From the NCBI GenBank assembly GCA_017507045.1, contig JAFWBP010000017.1, positions 83,709 to 147,708 on the forward strand: a stretch of DNA of 64,000 bases, given 5' to 3'. Positions 43,991-52,411 of this stretch are shown in pieces. The position numbers and the translations under genes are program-made. The first letter of the stretch is position 1, and each line of letters begins with the position of its first letter. Under the pieces are notes generated by a model that saw only the letters and a program-made list of their open reading frames with translations, was not told the origin of the DNA and did not search any database. Source of the stretch: Clostridia bacterium. GTDB lineage: Bacteria; Bacillota; Clostridia; Christensenellales; Borkfalkiaceae.

Positions 43991-44998
43991 ATGGTAGTCA
44001 TTCGCGGGGCGACGACGATCGCCGCCGATACGAAAGAGGAAATTCAAAAATCGGTTACCGAGCTGTTGGAGCAAATCGTAAGCCGCAACAATCTCAAGCG
44101 AGAGGAGCTTGTGAGCATAGTATTCTCCTCTACCTCCGATATCCATTCTTATTACCCTGCCAAGGCGGCGCGTGAGGCAGGCTTTGAGAGCGCATCCCTT
44201 TTCTCGGCGCAGGAGCCCGAGATCGAAGGGGGGCTTGCGCTTTGCATTCGCACAATGATCTTCGTGGAGAAGAATATTTCGCCGCACCACGTCTATCTGC
44301 GCGGAGCAAAGGTGCTTCGCCGCGATATCACCGATATCTATAACGTTGCCATCGACGGCCCTGCCGGGAGCGGAAAATCCACCGTGGCAAAGCTGCTCGC
44401 TCGCGACTATAATATTTTATATCTTGATACAGGCGCAATGTACCGTGCCTGCGCGCTCAAAGCGCTGGAAGCAGGAGTGGAGGTTGCCGATGAAGCGGCG
44501 ATCGTTTCCCTCATGCGCGACGTTCGCTTAGATGTAGCCTATGAAAACGGCACGCAAAAAACCCTTCTCGATGGGCGCGATGTTTCCGAGGATATCAGAA
44601 GGCCGGAGATCTCTATGGCGGCATCCACCGTTTCCAAGCACCCGAGCGTGCGCCTGCACCTCGTGGAAAAACAGCGTGAGATCGCCGGAAAATTTTCCTG
44701 CGTGTTAGATGGGCGCGATATCGGCACCTTCGTGCTGCCCGATGCCGCCTACAAGTTCTTCCTCACCGCAACGCCCGAGGTGCGCGCAAAGCGGCGCTAC
44801 GAGGAGCTTCTTGCCAAGGGGCATGCGGTGGATTTTGAAGAGCTGAAGGCAGAGATCATCCGCCGCAATGAGCAGGATTCCACCCGTGCGCTCGCACCCT
44901 TGCGCCGGGCAGACGACGCGGTGCTCGTTGATACTTCAAATATGACGATTGAAGAGGTGGTTGCCACCGTGAAAAAATTCATTCAGGAGAATACATGA
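43991..44998 (+). CDS. Fused AroH-type chorismate mutase and cytidylate kinase
   Basis: Residues 1-118 match monofunctional AroH chorismate mutase: VIRGATTIAADTKEEI, VFSSTSDIHSYYPAKAAR and HVYLRGAKVLRRD, with the active-site arginines of IRGATT, AKAAR and CIRTM present. Residues 119-335 are a complete (d)CMP kinase: NVAIDGPAGSGKSTVAKLLA (P-loop), YLDTGAMYRA, VLDGRDIGTFVLP and RRNEQDSTR. There is no stop or frameshift between them, and the P-loop starts four residues after the AroH end. The fusion joins an aromatic-pathway enzyme to nucleotide metabolism. plsC and ispH-rpsA follow with four-base overlaps, as in the usual cmk operon. Confidence 0.93.
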   Translation: MVVIRGATTIAADTKEEIQKSVTELLEQIVSRNNLKREELVSIVFSSTSDIHSYYPAKAAREAGFESASLFSAQEPEIEGGLALCIRTMIFVEKNISPHHVYLRGAKVLRRDITDIYNVAIDGPAGSGKSTVAKLLARDYNILYLDTGAMYRACALKALEAGVEVADEAAIVSLMRDVRLDVAYENGTQKTLLDGRDVSEDIRRPEISMAASTVSKHPSVRLHLVEKQREIAGKFSCVLDGRDIGTFVLPDAAYKFFLTATPEVRAKRRYEELLAKGHAVDFEELKAEIIRRNEQDSTRALAPLRRADDAVLVDTSNMTIEEVVATVKKFIQENT

Positions 44999-45930
44999 TG
45001 GAAGAGAAGGATCTCGCGCATTCCGAGAGCACACAAGAGGCGCTTCCCCCCATGGGGGAGGGCGCGGAAAGCGCGGCACCGAAGCGGCTTACCCGCAAAG
45101 AAAAGCGCGCGCTGAAAAGGGCTGAAAAGCGCAAAAAGAGGGCGGAGCTTGCCAAAACGGTGCGCCTTTTCCCTGCCAACAAGAAGGGCTACCACATCAT
45201 GCACGCCATGAACTTTCTTCGCTTCGTGTTCTATCCCGTGCATATGCTCATCTATCCTTACCGCCTGCACGGCGCAAAAAAGGTGGGCAAGGGAGCGTGC
45301 ATCTACGTTGGTAACCATTATCACATGTTCGATATCTTCTATCCCGCCCGCACCACAAGGGAGGGCATTCATTATACGCCCAAGCAGATATTAATGGAGC
45401 AGCCCATTCTCGGTTGGTGGCTCAGAAAGGTAGGCGGTATCGGCGTCATGCGCGACGGTTCGGATGTACGCACCCTCATGCAGGCGCTCAGAGTGCTTAA
45501 GAACGGGGAAAAAGTGGCGCTCTTCCCGGAGGGCACGCGCAACAAAGAGGAGGGCGATGATTTCCTTCCTTTCCGCGGCGGTGCAGCGATGCTCGCCATC
45601 AAAACGAAAACGCCCATCGTTCCCTTCGTCATCTGCAACCGCCCGAAGGTATTCCGCATGACGCACGTTGTATTCGGCGAGCCCTTTGAGCTTACGGAGT
45701 ACTACGATCGAAAGCTCACGCCTGCCGATTACGAGGAAGCGGATGAAAAGCTGAAGAACCGCCTCTACGAGCTTCGTGCCGAATTCCGTGCATCCCGTGC
45801 GAGCAAGAAGAAAAAGGGCGTGGCGCCCGCCGCAGAGCAATCGCTTCTTCTAGAAGGGGAGAGCGCGCCGCGTGAAGTAAGCGAGGAAGAAGGCGCAGAA
45901 ACAGGCGCCGATCGGGGAGCAGATTCTTGA
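44995..45930 (+). CDS. plsC: 1-acylglycerol-3-phosphate O-acyltransferase
   Basis: PlsC makes phosphatidic acid at the membrane. The 311-residue protein has the acyltransferase motif VGNHYHMFDIF (H-x4-D, about residue 106) and FPEGTRNKEEG (about residue 180). The N-terminal 60 residues are charged and lysine/arginine rich, and the C-terminal 50 residues are Glu/Ala rich; both extend beyond the usual 240-residue core. The position between cmk and ispH-rpsA is conserved in Bacillota. The start is ATGATG at the aroH-cmk stop. Confidence 0.9.
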   Translation: MMEEKDLAHSESTQEALPPMGEGAESAAPKRLTRKEKRALKRAEKRKKRAELAKTVRLFPANKKGYHIMHAMNFLRFVFYPVHMLIYPYRLHGAKKVGKGACIYVGNHYHMFDIFYPARTTREGIHYTPKQILMEQPILGWWLRKVGGIGVMRDGSDVRTLMQALRVLKNGEKVALFPEGTRNKEEGDDFLPFRGGAAMLAIKTKTPIVPFVICNRPKVFRMTHVVFGEPFELTEYYDRKLTPADYEEADEKLKNRLYELRAEFRASRASKKKKGVAPAAEQSLLLEGESAPREVSEEEGAETGADRGADS

Positions 45931-48131
45931 AGGTCTACGTAGCCAAAGAGCACGGGTTTTGCGCAGGGGTAAAGCACGCCGTGAAGGCGGCGCTCACCGC
46001 TTCTGCAGAGAATACCTATTTGCTCGGCGAGCTTATCCATAATCCCGAGGTTACGGAGCGCGTGGCGGCGCGCGGCATCGTTACCGTGGAACGCCCCGAG
46101 GAGGTGCCCGAAGGGGCGCGCCTTCTCATCCGTTCGCACGGCGTTTCAAAAGCAGTGCTCAAAGCGTGTAAGCGGCGCAATTTGGAAGTGATCGATTGCA
46201 CCTGCCCGTTCGTTCGCCGCACGCAAGAGATCGTTGCCCGAGAGAGCGCGCAGGGCAAGGCGATCGTGATCGCCGGTCACAGCCGCCATCCCGAGGTGAT
46301 CGGGCTTGTGGGCTGGGCAGAGGGCGAGGTGTACGTTACCGCCTCCGAGCAAGATGATTTTTCCTTTTTGCGGGGCAAAGACGTTGTTTTCGTTGCTCAA
46401 ACCACCTTTTCGGAGAAAATATTTTGTAAAATAGGTGAAAATCTTCAAAAAGTGGGCCCGAAATCACTTGTTATTTCGCCAACAATTTGTTATACTACTG
46501 TTGCTAGGCAGCGTGAGGCAGAGCGTCTTGCGCGGCTGTGCGGCGCGATTATCGTTATCGGTGGGCGCCATAGCAGCAATACCGAGCGCTTAAGTGAGAT
46601 CGCACGAAGGCAGGGGAAGCGGGTAATCCGCATCGAACGGGCAGGCGAACTCGCAATTGAAGAAGTGATAAATTTTGATAGGGTTGGCGTTATCGCGGGA
46701 GCGAGCACTCCCGAATGGTCAACTCAGGAGGTTCTTTCAAAGATGGTGGAAAACAACGCGGAAGTACTTATGGCCGAGAACGCAGAAGCAGAAGTTGCAG
46801 AAGCGGCGGTCAAGGCGGAAGAGGCTGCAATTGCAGCTGAGGAAACGAAGGCTGAAGAGCCTGTAGCGGTCAAGTCGGCTATGGAAAAGATCATGGACGA
46901 TATTGATAAAGAAGAGCGCTACAAGAAGGGCCAGATCATTAAGGTTACCATCGTTTCCGCAACGGATGACGGCATTTTCGTCTCCGGATCGGGCAAGCTT
47001 GAGAACAGAATTCCCAAGGAGGAGCTCGATTGCGCTGAGTACAGCCGCGAGGCTTACGAGGAGCGCGCGAAGAACGGCGAAGAGATCGAAGTGATGGTCG
47101 TTGCCGTGAAGCCCACGCAGCTCTCCGAAAAAATGGTGAAAAAGCTCAAGGAAGAGGAAGCCTTCCTTGCGGATATCGAGGCAGGCAAGGAGTTCACCGT
47201 CGTCTGCACCGGCACGAACAAGGGCGGCCTCACGGCTGAGCTCGGCACCTATCCCGTGTTCGTTCCCAGAAAGGAAATCCGCATGGGTTACGTTTCCGAT
47301 CTTGAAAAGTATAAGGGCAAAACACTTCGCCTCAAGCTCATCGAGATCCGCAGAGAGCGCCGCAAGGAGATCATCGCATCCCAGCGCGTGGTGCTCGAGG
47401 CAGAGCGCGCAGCGCGCGATGCGGCGAAGGCAGCGAAGGAAGAGAGCTTCTTCTCCTCGATCGCCGTTGGCGACGTGGTTGAAGGCAGAGTAGATCGCGC
47501 AACCACCTTTGGTGCGTTCGTCTCCGTGAACGGCTTCGATTGCCTTGCTCACATTTCCGACCTTTCCTGGACGGGCGTAAAGGAAGTTACCGACGTGCTC
47601 GAGATCGGTAAGCGCTACGAGTTCCAGGTGCTTAAGATTGACCGTGCAAACAAGAAGGTCTCCATTGGCTACAAGCAGCTTCAGCCTCAGCCTTGGGATC
47701 TTGCCGCAGAGAAATATATGGAAGGCGATATCGTACACGGCAAAGTTGTTCGTATCGTTCCCTTCGGTGCGTTCGTTGAGATCGAAAAGGGAATCGATGG
47801 CCTCGTGCACGTTTCTCAGATCACCCACGAGTGGCTTGAAAATCCCACTTCTGCACTCACGATTGGCGAAGAGGTTGATGCAAAGATCCTCGCCTTCAAT
47901 CCTGCAGAAAGAAAGATCACCCTTTCCATCAAGGCACTTCAGCCTCGCATGGACTTCGAGCGCCCCGAGCGCGCAGAGCGTGAAGAAGGCGCTCCCAGAA
48001 GAGAGAGAAACAGAAAGGGCGGCAGAAGAGCTGAGAGAACGTACGGCGAAGAAGAGGAATACAGAGAGTGGACGGAAGGCGCAAGCTTTGGCGCTTCCAT
48101 CTCCGAGCTTCTTGGCAACGATGATAAATAA
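45927..48131 (+). CDS. IspH (HMBPP reductase) fused to ribosomal protein S1
   Basis: The first 280 residues are IspH/LytB, the [4Fe-4S] enzyme that ends the non-mevalonate isoprenoid pathway. Cysteines are in HGFCAGVKHAV (residue 12), IDCTCPFVRRTQ (about residue 93) and SPTICYTTVARQ (about residue 188). After a Glu/Ala linker (about residues 275-315) come four S1 RNA-binding domains, ending with a basic Arg/Gly/Glu tail. This fusion is known in Clostridia. The start is TTG, sharing bases with the plsC stop (TTGA), with GGGGAGC upstream. Confidence 0.95.
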   Translation: MKVYVAKEHGFCAGVKHAVKAALTASAENTYLLGELIHNPEVTERVAARGIVTVERPEEVPEGARLLIRSHGVSKAVLKACKRRNLEVIDCTCPFVRRTQEIVARESAQGKAIVIAGHSRHPEVIGLVGWAEGEVYVTASEQDDFSFLRGKDVVFVAQTTFSEKIFCKIGENLQKVGPKSLVISPTICYTTVARQREAERLARLCGAIIVIGGRHSSNTERLSEIARRQGKRVIRIERAGELAIEEVINFDRVGVIAGASTPEWSTQEVLSKMVENNAEVLMAENAEAEVAEAAVKAEEAAIAAEETKAEEPVAVKSAMEKIMDDIDKEERYKKGQIIKVTIVSATDDGIFVSGSGKLENRIPKEELDCAEYSREAYEERAKNGEEIEVMVVAVKPTQLSEKMVKKLKEEEAFLADIEAGKEFTVVCTGTNKGGLTAELGTYPVFVPRKEIRMGYVSDLEKYKGKTLRLKLIEIRRERRKEIIASQRVVLEAERAARDAAKAAKEESFFSSIAVGDVVEGRVDRATTFGAFVSVNGFDCLAHISDLSWTGVKEVTDVLEIGKRYEFQVLKIDRANKKVSIGYKQLQPQPWDLAAEKYMEGDIVHGKVVRIVPFGAFVEIEKGIDGLVHVSQITHEWLENPTSALTIGEEVDAKILAFNPAERKITLSIKALQPRMDFERPERAEREEGAPRRERNRKGGRRAERTYGEEEEYREWTEGASFGASISELLGNDDK

Positions 48132-48157
48132 GGATCATTCCTCCTATTTTGCAATTG

Positions 48158-48186
48158 CAGCGCGCACATTTCGTGTGTGCGCGTTG
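48158..48186 (+). other. GC-rich hairpin after ispH-rpsA
   Basis: The stem GCGCGCACA/TGTGTGCGC has a TTTCG loop and no T run. It lies 30 bases after the stop, upstream of the true terminator, and may protect the transcript's 3' end. Confidence 0.5.
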
Positions 48187-48216
48187 TGATTCGCAGTAAA
48201 AAATCGGAAAAAATAG

Positions 48217-48246
48217 AAGAAATCCGCTTGAAGGCGGATTTTTTCG
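48217..48246 (+). terminator. Rho-independent terminator before htpG
   Basis: The stem AATCCGC/GCGGATT has a six-base loop and is followed by TTTTTTCG. It ends the aroH-cmk operon. Confidence 0.88.
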
Positions 48247-48298
48247 TTTATATATAAAAGCGATAACCGTAGAATCATTTTCCTATAAGGAGATCAAT

Positions 48299-50110
48299 AT
48301 GCAACGTCAAGGTAACATCAAAATTTCCAGTGAAAACATGATGCCCATCATCAAGAAGTGGCTGTATTCGGAGAAGGATATTTTCCTGCGCGAGATCGTG
48401 GCGAACGCATCTGATGCAATCACCAAGCTCAAAAAGCTCGTATCCATGGGCGATGCCGAGGAGATGGGTTCCTATAAGATCACCGTAACCACCGATGAAG
48501 AGGCTGGCACGCTCACCGTTGAGGATAACGGCCTCGGCATGACGGAGGAAGAGGTTGAAAAGTACATCACGCAGATCGCCTTCTCCGGCGCTGCCGATTT
48601 CGCACAAAAATACGAAAAGGCGGGCGGAGAGGGCATCATCGGCCACTTCGGCCTCGGCTTTTATTCCGCCTATATGGTTTCCGATCGCATTGAAATCTTC
48701 ACGAAGTCTTATCTTCCCGAAGCGAAGGCAGTGCACTGGGAATCGGATGGCGGTAGCACTTACACACTCGGCGACACAGAGAAAGAAGGGCGGGGTACAC
48801 GCGTGGTTATGCACCTTTCGGAGGGAGAGAAGGAGTACCTCAAGGAATACGCCGTGCGCGAGCTGCTCGAAAAGTACTGCGCCTTCATGCCCTATGAGAT
48901 CTACCTCAACCCCAAAGCGGGGGAAGAGAGCGAGCCGGTAAATACGCCCGTGCCGCTCTATGCAAAGGCTCCTAAGGACTGCACGGAGGAAGATTATAAG
49001 GAATTCTACCGCAACACCTTCCGTGATTTCCAAGAGCCGCTCTTTTGGATCCATCTCAACATGGAGTATCCCTTCCGCCTGAAGGGCATTCTCTACTTCC
49101 CCAAGGTAAAGAAGCAGGTGGAGCTGGAGCGCGGCCAAGTGAAGCTCTTCTGCAATCAGGTGTTCGTTGCAGATAACATTAAGGAAGTTATTCCCGAATT
49201 TTTAATGCTCCTCAACGGTGTGATCGATTGCCCGGATATTCCGCTCAACGTTTCCCGTTCCTTCCTGCAAAACGATCGCGAGGTGCAAAAGATTGCAAAG
49301 CACATCGTGAAAAAGGTGGCGGATAAGCTCAACGAACTCTATAAAAACGACCGTGAAAAGTACGAAACCTGCTGGATTGATCTTGCCACCTTCGTAAAGT
49401 TCGGCGCTATTAAGGACGGCGATTTCTACGAAAAGATCAAGGATATCGTCATTTATAAAAATCTCGCCGGGGAATACCGCCCCGTAACCTCTTATTTCGG
49501 CGAAGAAGTGAGCGAGGCGGATGCTAAAGCGGGCAAGCAGCCCGAAGCCGTGTACTACGTTTCCGATGAGAGCAAACAGGCGCAATATATCCGCATGTTC
49601 AAGGAGGCAGGCTTAGATGCCTTCCTCTCCGATACCTTCATTGATCCGCACTTCTTGAGCTTCATCGAGTACAAAAATCCCACGCGTGTGCGCTTTTTAC
49701 GCATCGATGCAGACGTTGCTTCCGCACTCAAGGAGGAGGGCGGTGAGGATGAAGCGCTCAAGGCGGTGTTTGAAGCGCTCCTCAAGGAGAAGGGCGTAAA
49801 GGTAAAAACCGAAAAACTGAAAAATTCCGAAGTGCCTGCCGTTGTCAACGTTTCGGAGTTTATGCGCAGAATGTCGGAAATGAACGAGTTCTACAAGATG
49901 GGGCAATCCCCCGAAGAGATCACGCTCATCGTGAACACCCAAAGCCCCGCAGTGCAGGCGCTCAAGGTGGCGGAAGGGGAGGCGCAGCAGGTGGCAGCCG
50001 AATATATCTGGCTGCTCGCGCTCATGAACTACCGCCCGCTCAATCCCGAAGAAATTACCAAGTTCACCGAAATCAGCACGCGCTTCATTGGAAAATTCCT
50101 GCAAAAATAA
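48299..50110 (+). CDS. htpG: Molecular chaperone HtpG (Hsp90)
   Basis: This is bacterial Hsp90, 603 residues, close to normal length. GHKL ATPase motifs are clear: FLREIVANASDAITKL (about residue 25), VEDNGLGMTEEE (about residue 75), GIIGHFGLGFYSAYMVSD (about residue 110) and GTRVVMHL (about residue 163). The middle-domain signature P-L-N-V-S-R-S appears as PLNVSRSFLQND (about residue 315). The C-terminal dimerisation region is present. The Shine-Dalgarno is AAGGAG, and a TATATA stretch lies about 40 bases upstream. Two terminators follow. Confidence 0.97.
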   Translation: MQRQGNIKISSENMMPIIKKWLYSEKDIFLREIVANASDAITKLKKLVSMGDAEEMGSYKITVTTDEEAGTLTVEDNGLGMTEEEVEKYITQIAFSGAADFAQKYEKAGGEGIIGHFGLGFYSAYMVSDRIEIFTKSYLPEAKAVHWESDGGSTYTLGDTEKEGRGTRVVMHLSEGEKEYLKEYAVRELLEKYCAFMPYEIYLNPKAGEESEPVNTPVPLYAKAPKDCTEEDYKEFYRNTFRDFQEPLFWIHLNMEYPFRLKGILYFPKVKKQVELERGQVKLFCNQVFVADNIKEVIPEFLMLLNGVIDCPDIPLNVSRSFLQNDREVQKIAKHIVKKVADKLNELYKNDREKYETCWIDLATFVKFGAIKDGDFYEKIKDIVIYKNLAGEYRPVTSYFGEEVSEADAKAGKQPEAVYYVSDESKQAQYIRMFKEAGLDAFLSDTFIDPHFLSFIEYKNPTRVRFLRIDADVASALKEEGGEDEALKAVFEALLKEKGVKVKTEKLKNSEVPAVVNVSEFMRRMSEMNEFYKMGQSPEEITLIVNTQSPAVQALKVAEGEAQQVAAEYIWLLALMNYRPLNPEEITKFTEISTRFIGKFLQK

Positions 50111-50123
50111 TTTTGCGTTTCGT

Positions 50124-50154
50124 ATACCTTCCCTGCTATGGGAAGGTATTTTTT
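50124..50154 (+). terminator. Rho-independent terminator after htpG
   Basis: The ten-base-pair stem ATACCTTCCC/GGGAAGGTAT with a six-base loop is followed by TTTTTT-type sequence. Confidence 0.92.
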
Positions 50155-50185
50155 CCTCTCTTTCCCCTAAAGGGGAAGAGGTTTT
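50155..50185 (+). terminator. Second hairpin terminator after htpG
   Basis: The stem CCTC..TTCCCC/GGGGAA..GAGG is followed by TTTT. It comes directly after the first terminator and insulates the sugar-acid operon. Confidence 0.75.
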
Positions 50186-50192
50186 GCATATA

Positions 50193-50206
50193 TGCATTAC
50201 AATGCA
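50193..50206. promoter_or_regulatory. Palindrome TGCATT-AC-AATGCA upstream of the sugar-acid operon
   Basis: A perfect six-base inverted repeat lies about 55 bases before the -35 of the operon promoter. The word GCATTACAA is shared with the palindrome at 62506 before the lipoprotein gene. It could be an operator for the AraC-family regulator or another factor; this is inference. Confidence 0.35.
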
Positions 50207-50259
50207 TTATCATGGAAGAAATGCAATAATGTACCATAAAAAATGCAATTGTTATTTGA

Positions 50260-50288
50260 TTGACGTTGTTGTAGAATTTATATAAATA
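50260..50288 (+). promoter_or_regulatory. Probable promoter of the sugar-acid operon
   Basis: TTGACG is followed by TATAAA at 15 bases or TAAATA at 17 bases, about 70 bases before the transporter ATG. The surrounding DNA is AT-rich. The -10 is not ideal, which fits a regulated promoter. Confidence 0.5.
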
Positions 50289-50354
50289 ATGTATGAGTCT
50301 GTGTACCGCAGGAACGAAGTTCTAAGCAGTCAAAGGCCCAGCAGGAGGAAAAAC

Positions 50355-52394
50355 ATGAACAATGCAACAACGGCACCGGAAGAGAAAGTCGGTCTGAACC
50401 GCGCGAAGCAGTGGCAGATCGCACTTTTCCCTTTCAACAACGCGGCGACGAACGTGTACTTCGCTTTCTACACGTACTTCACCTACTGGGCAATGCTCTA
50501 CCTTACGGGCAGCAACGCAGTGGCAATCGGCGGCGCATTCATCGCAGGTGGTCTTGCGCTTGCGATCACGAGTTTCAACGCAATCTTTGCACCCCTTATG
50601 CGCGTGTTCGATGCTATCACCGATCCGATCCTCGGCGGTTTGATGGATAGAACGAGAAGTAGGTTCGGTAAATTCCGCCCTTACATGGTGATCGGTAACG
50701 TTCTCCTCGCGCTCTCCCTCCTGCTCATGATGATCGTCTTCCAGGGCGTTGGCGCTGCCTGGGTTCGTTGGGTCGTCTACATTGTGAGCTACGTTATCTA
50801 CGTTATCGGCTACACCTGCCAGTGCGCCGTTACGAAGGCCGGCCAAACCTGCCTTACGAACGATCCCAAACAGCGCTCGCAGTTCGTTATCTGGAACATG
50901 GTAGGTATGATCGGCTCCATCGTTCTCGTGAACGTTATGGCAGGCGGCGTGCTCACCAATCCCGCAATTTGCGCAAAGGGTCTTCTCGTTTACGAATCCG
51001 CTGAAGGTATGACGTATGCAGAGCTCATTGCCGAGTTCGCAACGCGCGGCATCGTTTACACCGGTCCCGCTCTTGATCCCACCCTCAGCTATGCGTACCT
51101 CTATGGCGCCGGCTACGGTATGCAGTTCTACTACATCATGGTTCCCTTCGTAATCATCGTTTCCGCGATCTACACCGTTATGGCAATTGCGGCGATCTCT
51201 TCGAAGGATAACCCGAAGTACTGGGGCGTTGAAACGGAACCTGCCAAGCTTCGCGATTATGCGAACATTCTCAAGGGCAACAAGGAAATCCGTTGGCTCG
51301 TGCTCTCTGCCGGCCTCAACAAGCTTGCTTCCACCGTTGCAACTTCCGGTACGGTAGCCTTCCTTCTCTACGGCTGCCTCATGGGCGATTACAACGGCCT
51401 CTTCATTCCCTTCTACGCACTCTGCTTCATCTTCATGGCAGCCTTCTTCGTATGGGGCTCCTCCACGGCAGGTAAGAAGGGCCAGAAGCGCGGCGTAGCG
51501 CAGTTCACGATCCTCGCCTTCCTCTTCTATATCGGCGTGCTCATCATGCTCTGCATCTACGATCCTGCAAACCTTGCAACGCATCTTTCCATCTACTCCA
51601 TGGAAGGCGGCTTCCACCTCACCATCAACGCGTACACCATTCTGTTCATCATCTTCTACGGTTGCGGCTACGGCGCGTTCAACTGCTGCGATAACCTCAC
51701 CATTCCCATGGTTGCAGACTGCACCGACTACGAAACCTACCGCTCCGGTAAGTACGTTCCCGGTATCATGGGCACGCTCTTCTCGCTCGTAGATAAGATC
51801 ATCTCTTCGCTCCAGACGTTGCTTTTGACGGTGTTCATCGTTTACCTTGTTCCCGGCCTTAACGCACTTCCCGGCGAAGCTACCCCTTACATGGAAGGCA
51901 TGCAGCTCTCCGCAATCATTTGCTTCTGCCTCCTTCCCATGGCAGCGTGGATCGTTACCACCTTCTGCATGACGCGTTACAGCCTCTCCGGCAAGCGCCT
52001 TCAGGAGATCCAGGCGGTTAACGCCGTTCGTAAGGAAGCCGTTGAAGGCGGTATGACGATGGAAGAAGCTATGAAGACGTGGCAGACCATCGATCAGGTT
52101 CCCGCTCGCTTCGTCGTTCCCGCACACGTTTCCATTGATAAGAAAACGGGCCTTCCCAAGAAGGATAACATTCTCGATAAGATCTATAACAAGATCTTCA
52201 CGAAGTACGAAACCGTTGCCGCAGAGCCTTCCATCAACGCAATCGAGATTCCCGAGCAGTACAGAAAGGACGCCGTTGAAACGGCAGCTCCCGAAGTAGA
52301 AGCCGCTCCCGAGATGGAAGCAGTTGAAACGGAAGTTCCCGTAACCGAAGTTATTGAGGAAGCTCCCGAGGCAAACGATTCTGAAAACGAATAA
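50355..52394 (+). CDS. GPH-family sugar:cation symporter (MFS), long form
   Basis: The transporter belongs to the glycoside-pentoside-hexuronide family. Typical marks are AFYTYFTYWAML early, a D-A-I-T-D-P-x-L-G-G-L-M-D-R-T-R-S-R-F-G stretch (about residues 91-110) between helices, and twelve hydrophobic segments. It has 679 residues against the usual 450-500. There is an insert in a loop near residues 200-245, and a cytoplasmic tail of about 130 residues ends in a Glu/Val/Ala-rich acidic repeat. Because the next genes degrade glucuronides, the substrate is probably a glucuronide or hexuronate. The start follows CAGGAGGAAAAAC. Confidence 0.88.
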   Translation: MNNATTAPEEKVGLNRAKQWQIALFPFNNAATNVYFAFYTYFTYWAMLYLTGSNAVAIGGAFIAGGLALAITSFNAIFAPLMRVFDAITDPILGGLMDRTRSRFGKFRPYMVIGNVLLALSLLLMMIVFQGVGAAWVRWVVYIVSYVIYVIGYTCQCAVTKAGQTCLTNDPKQRSQFVIWNMVGMIGSIVLVNVMAGGVLTNPAICAKGLLVYESAEGMTYAELIAEFATRGIVYTGPALDPTLSYAYLYGAGYGMQFYYIMVPFVIIVSAIYTVMAIAAISSKDNPKYWGVETEPAKLRDYANILKGNKEIRWLVLSAGLNKLASTVATSGTVAFLLYGCLMGDYNGLFIPFYALCFIFMAAFFVWGSSTAGKKGQKRGVAQFTILAFLFYIGVLIMLCIYDPANLATHLSIYSMEGGFHLTINAYTILFIIFYGCGYGAFNCCDNLTIPMVADCTDYETYRSGKYVPGIMGTLFSLVDKIISSLQTLLLTVFIVYLVPGLNALPGEATPYMEGMQLSAIICFCLLPMAAWIVTTFCMTRYSLSGKRLQEIQAVNAVRKEAVEGGMTMEEAMKTWQTIDQVPARFVVPAHVSIDKKTGLPKKDNILDKIYNKIFTKYETVAAEPSINAIEIPEQYRKDAVETAAPEVEAAPEMEAVETEVPVTEVIEEAPEANDSENE

Positions 52395-52411
52395 TTGTTA
52401 GAGGAAAAATT

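Noticed and set aside
50322..52127. Long antisense open frame of 601 codons opposite the GPH transporter
   Set aside because: Its translation is Asp/His/Glu-rich with no family motif. The + strand gene is conserved, and such frames arise from the biased codon use here. The same holds for the antisense frames at 1993-3384, 52184-54409, 56521-57717 and 62561-63979.
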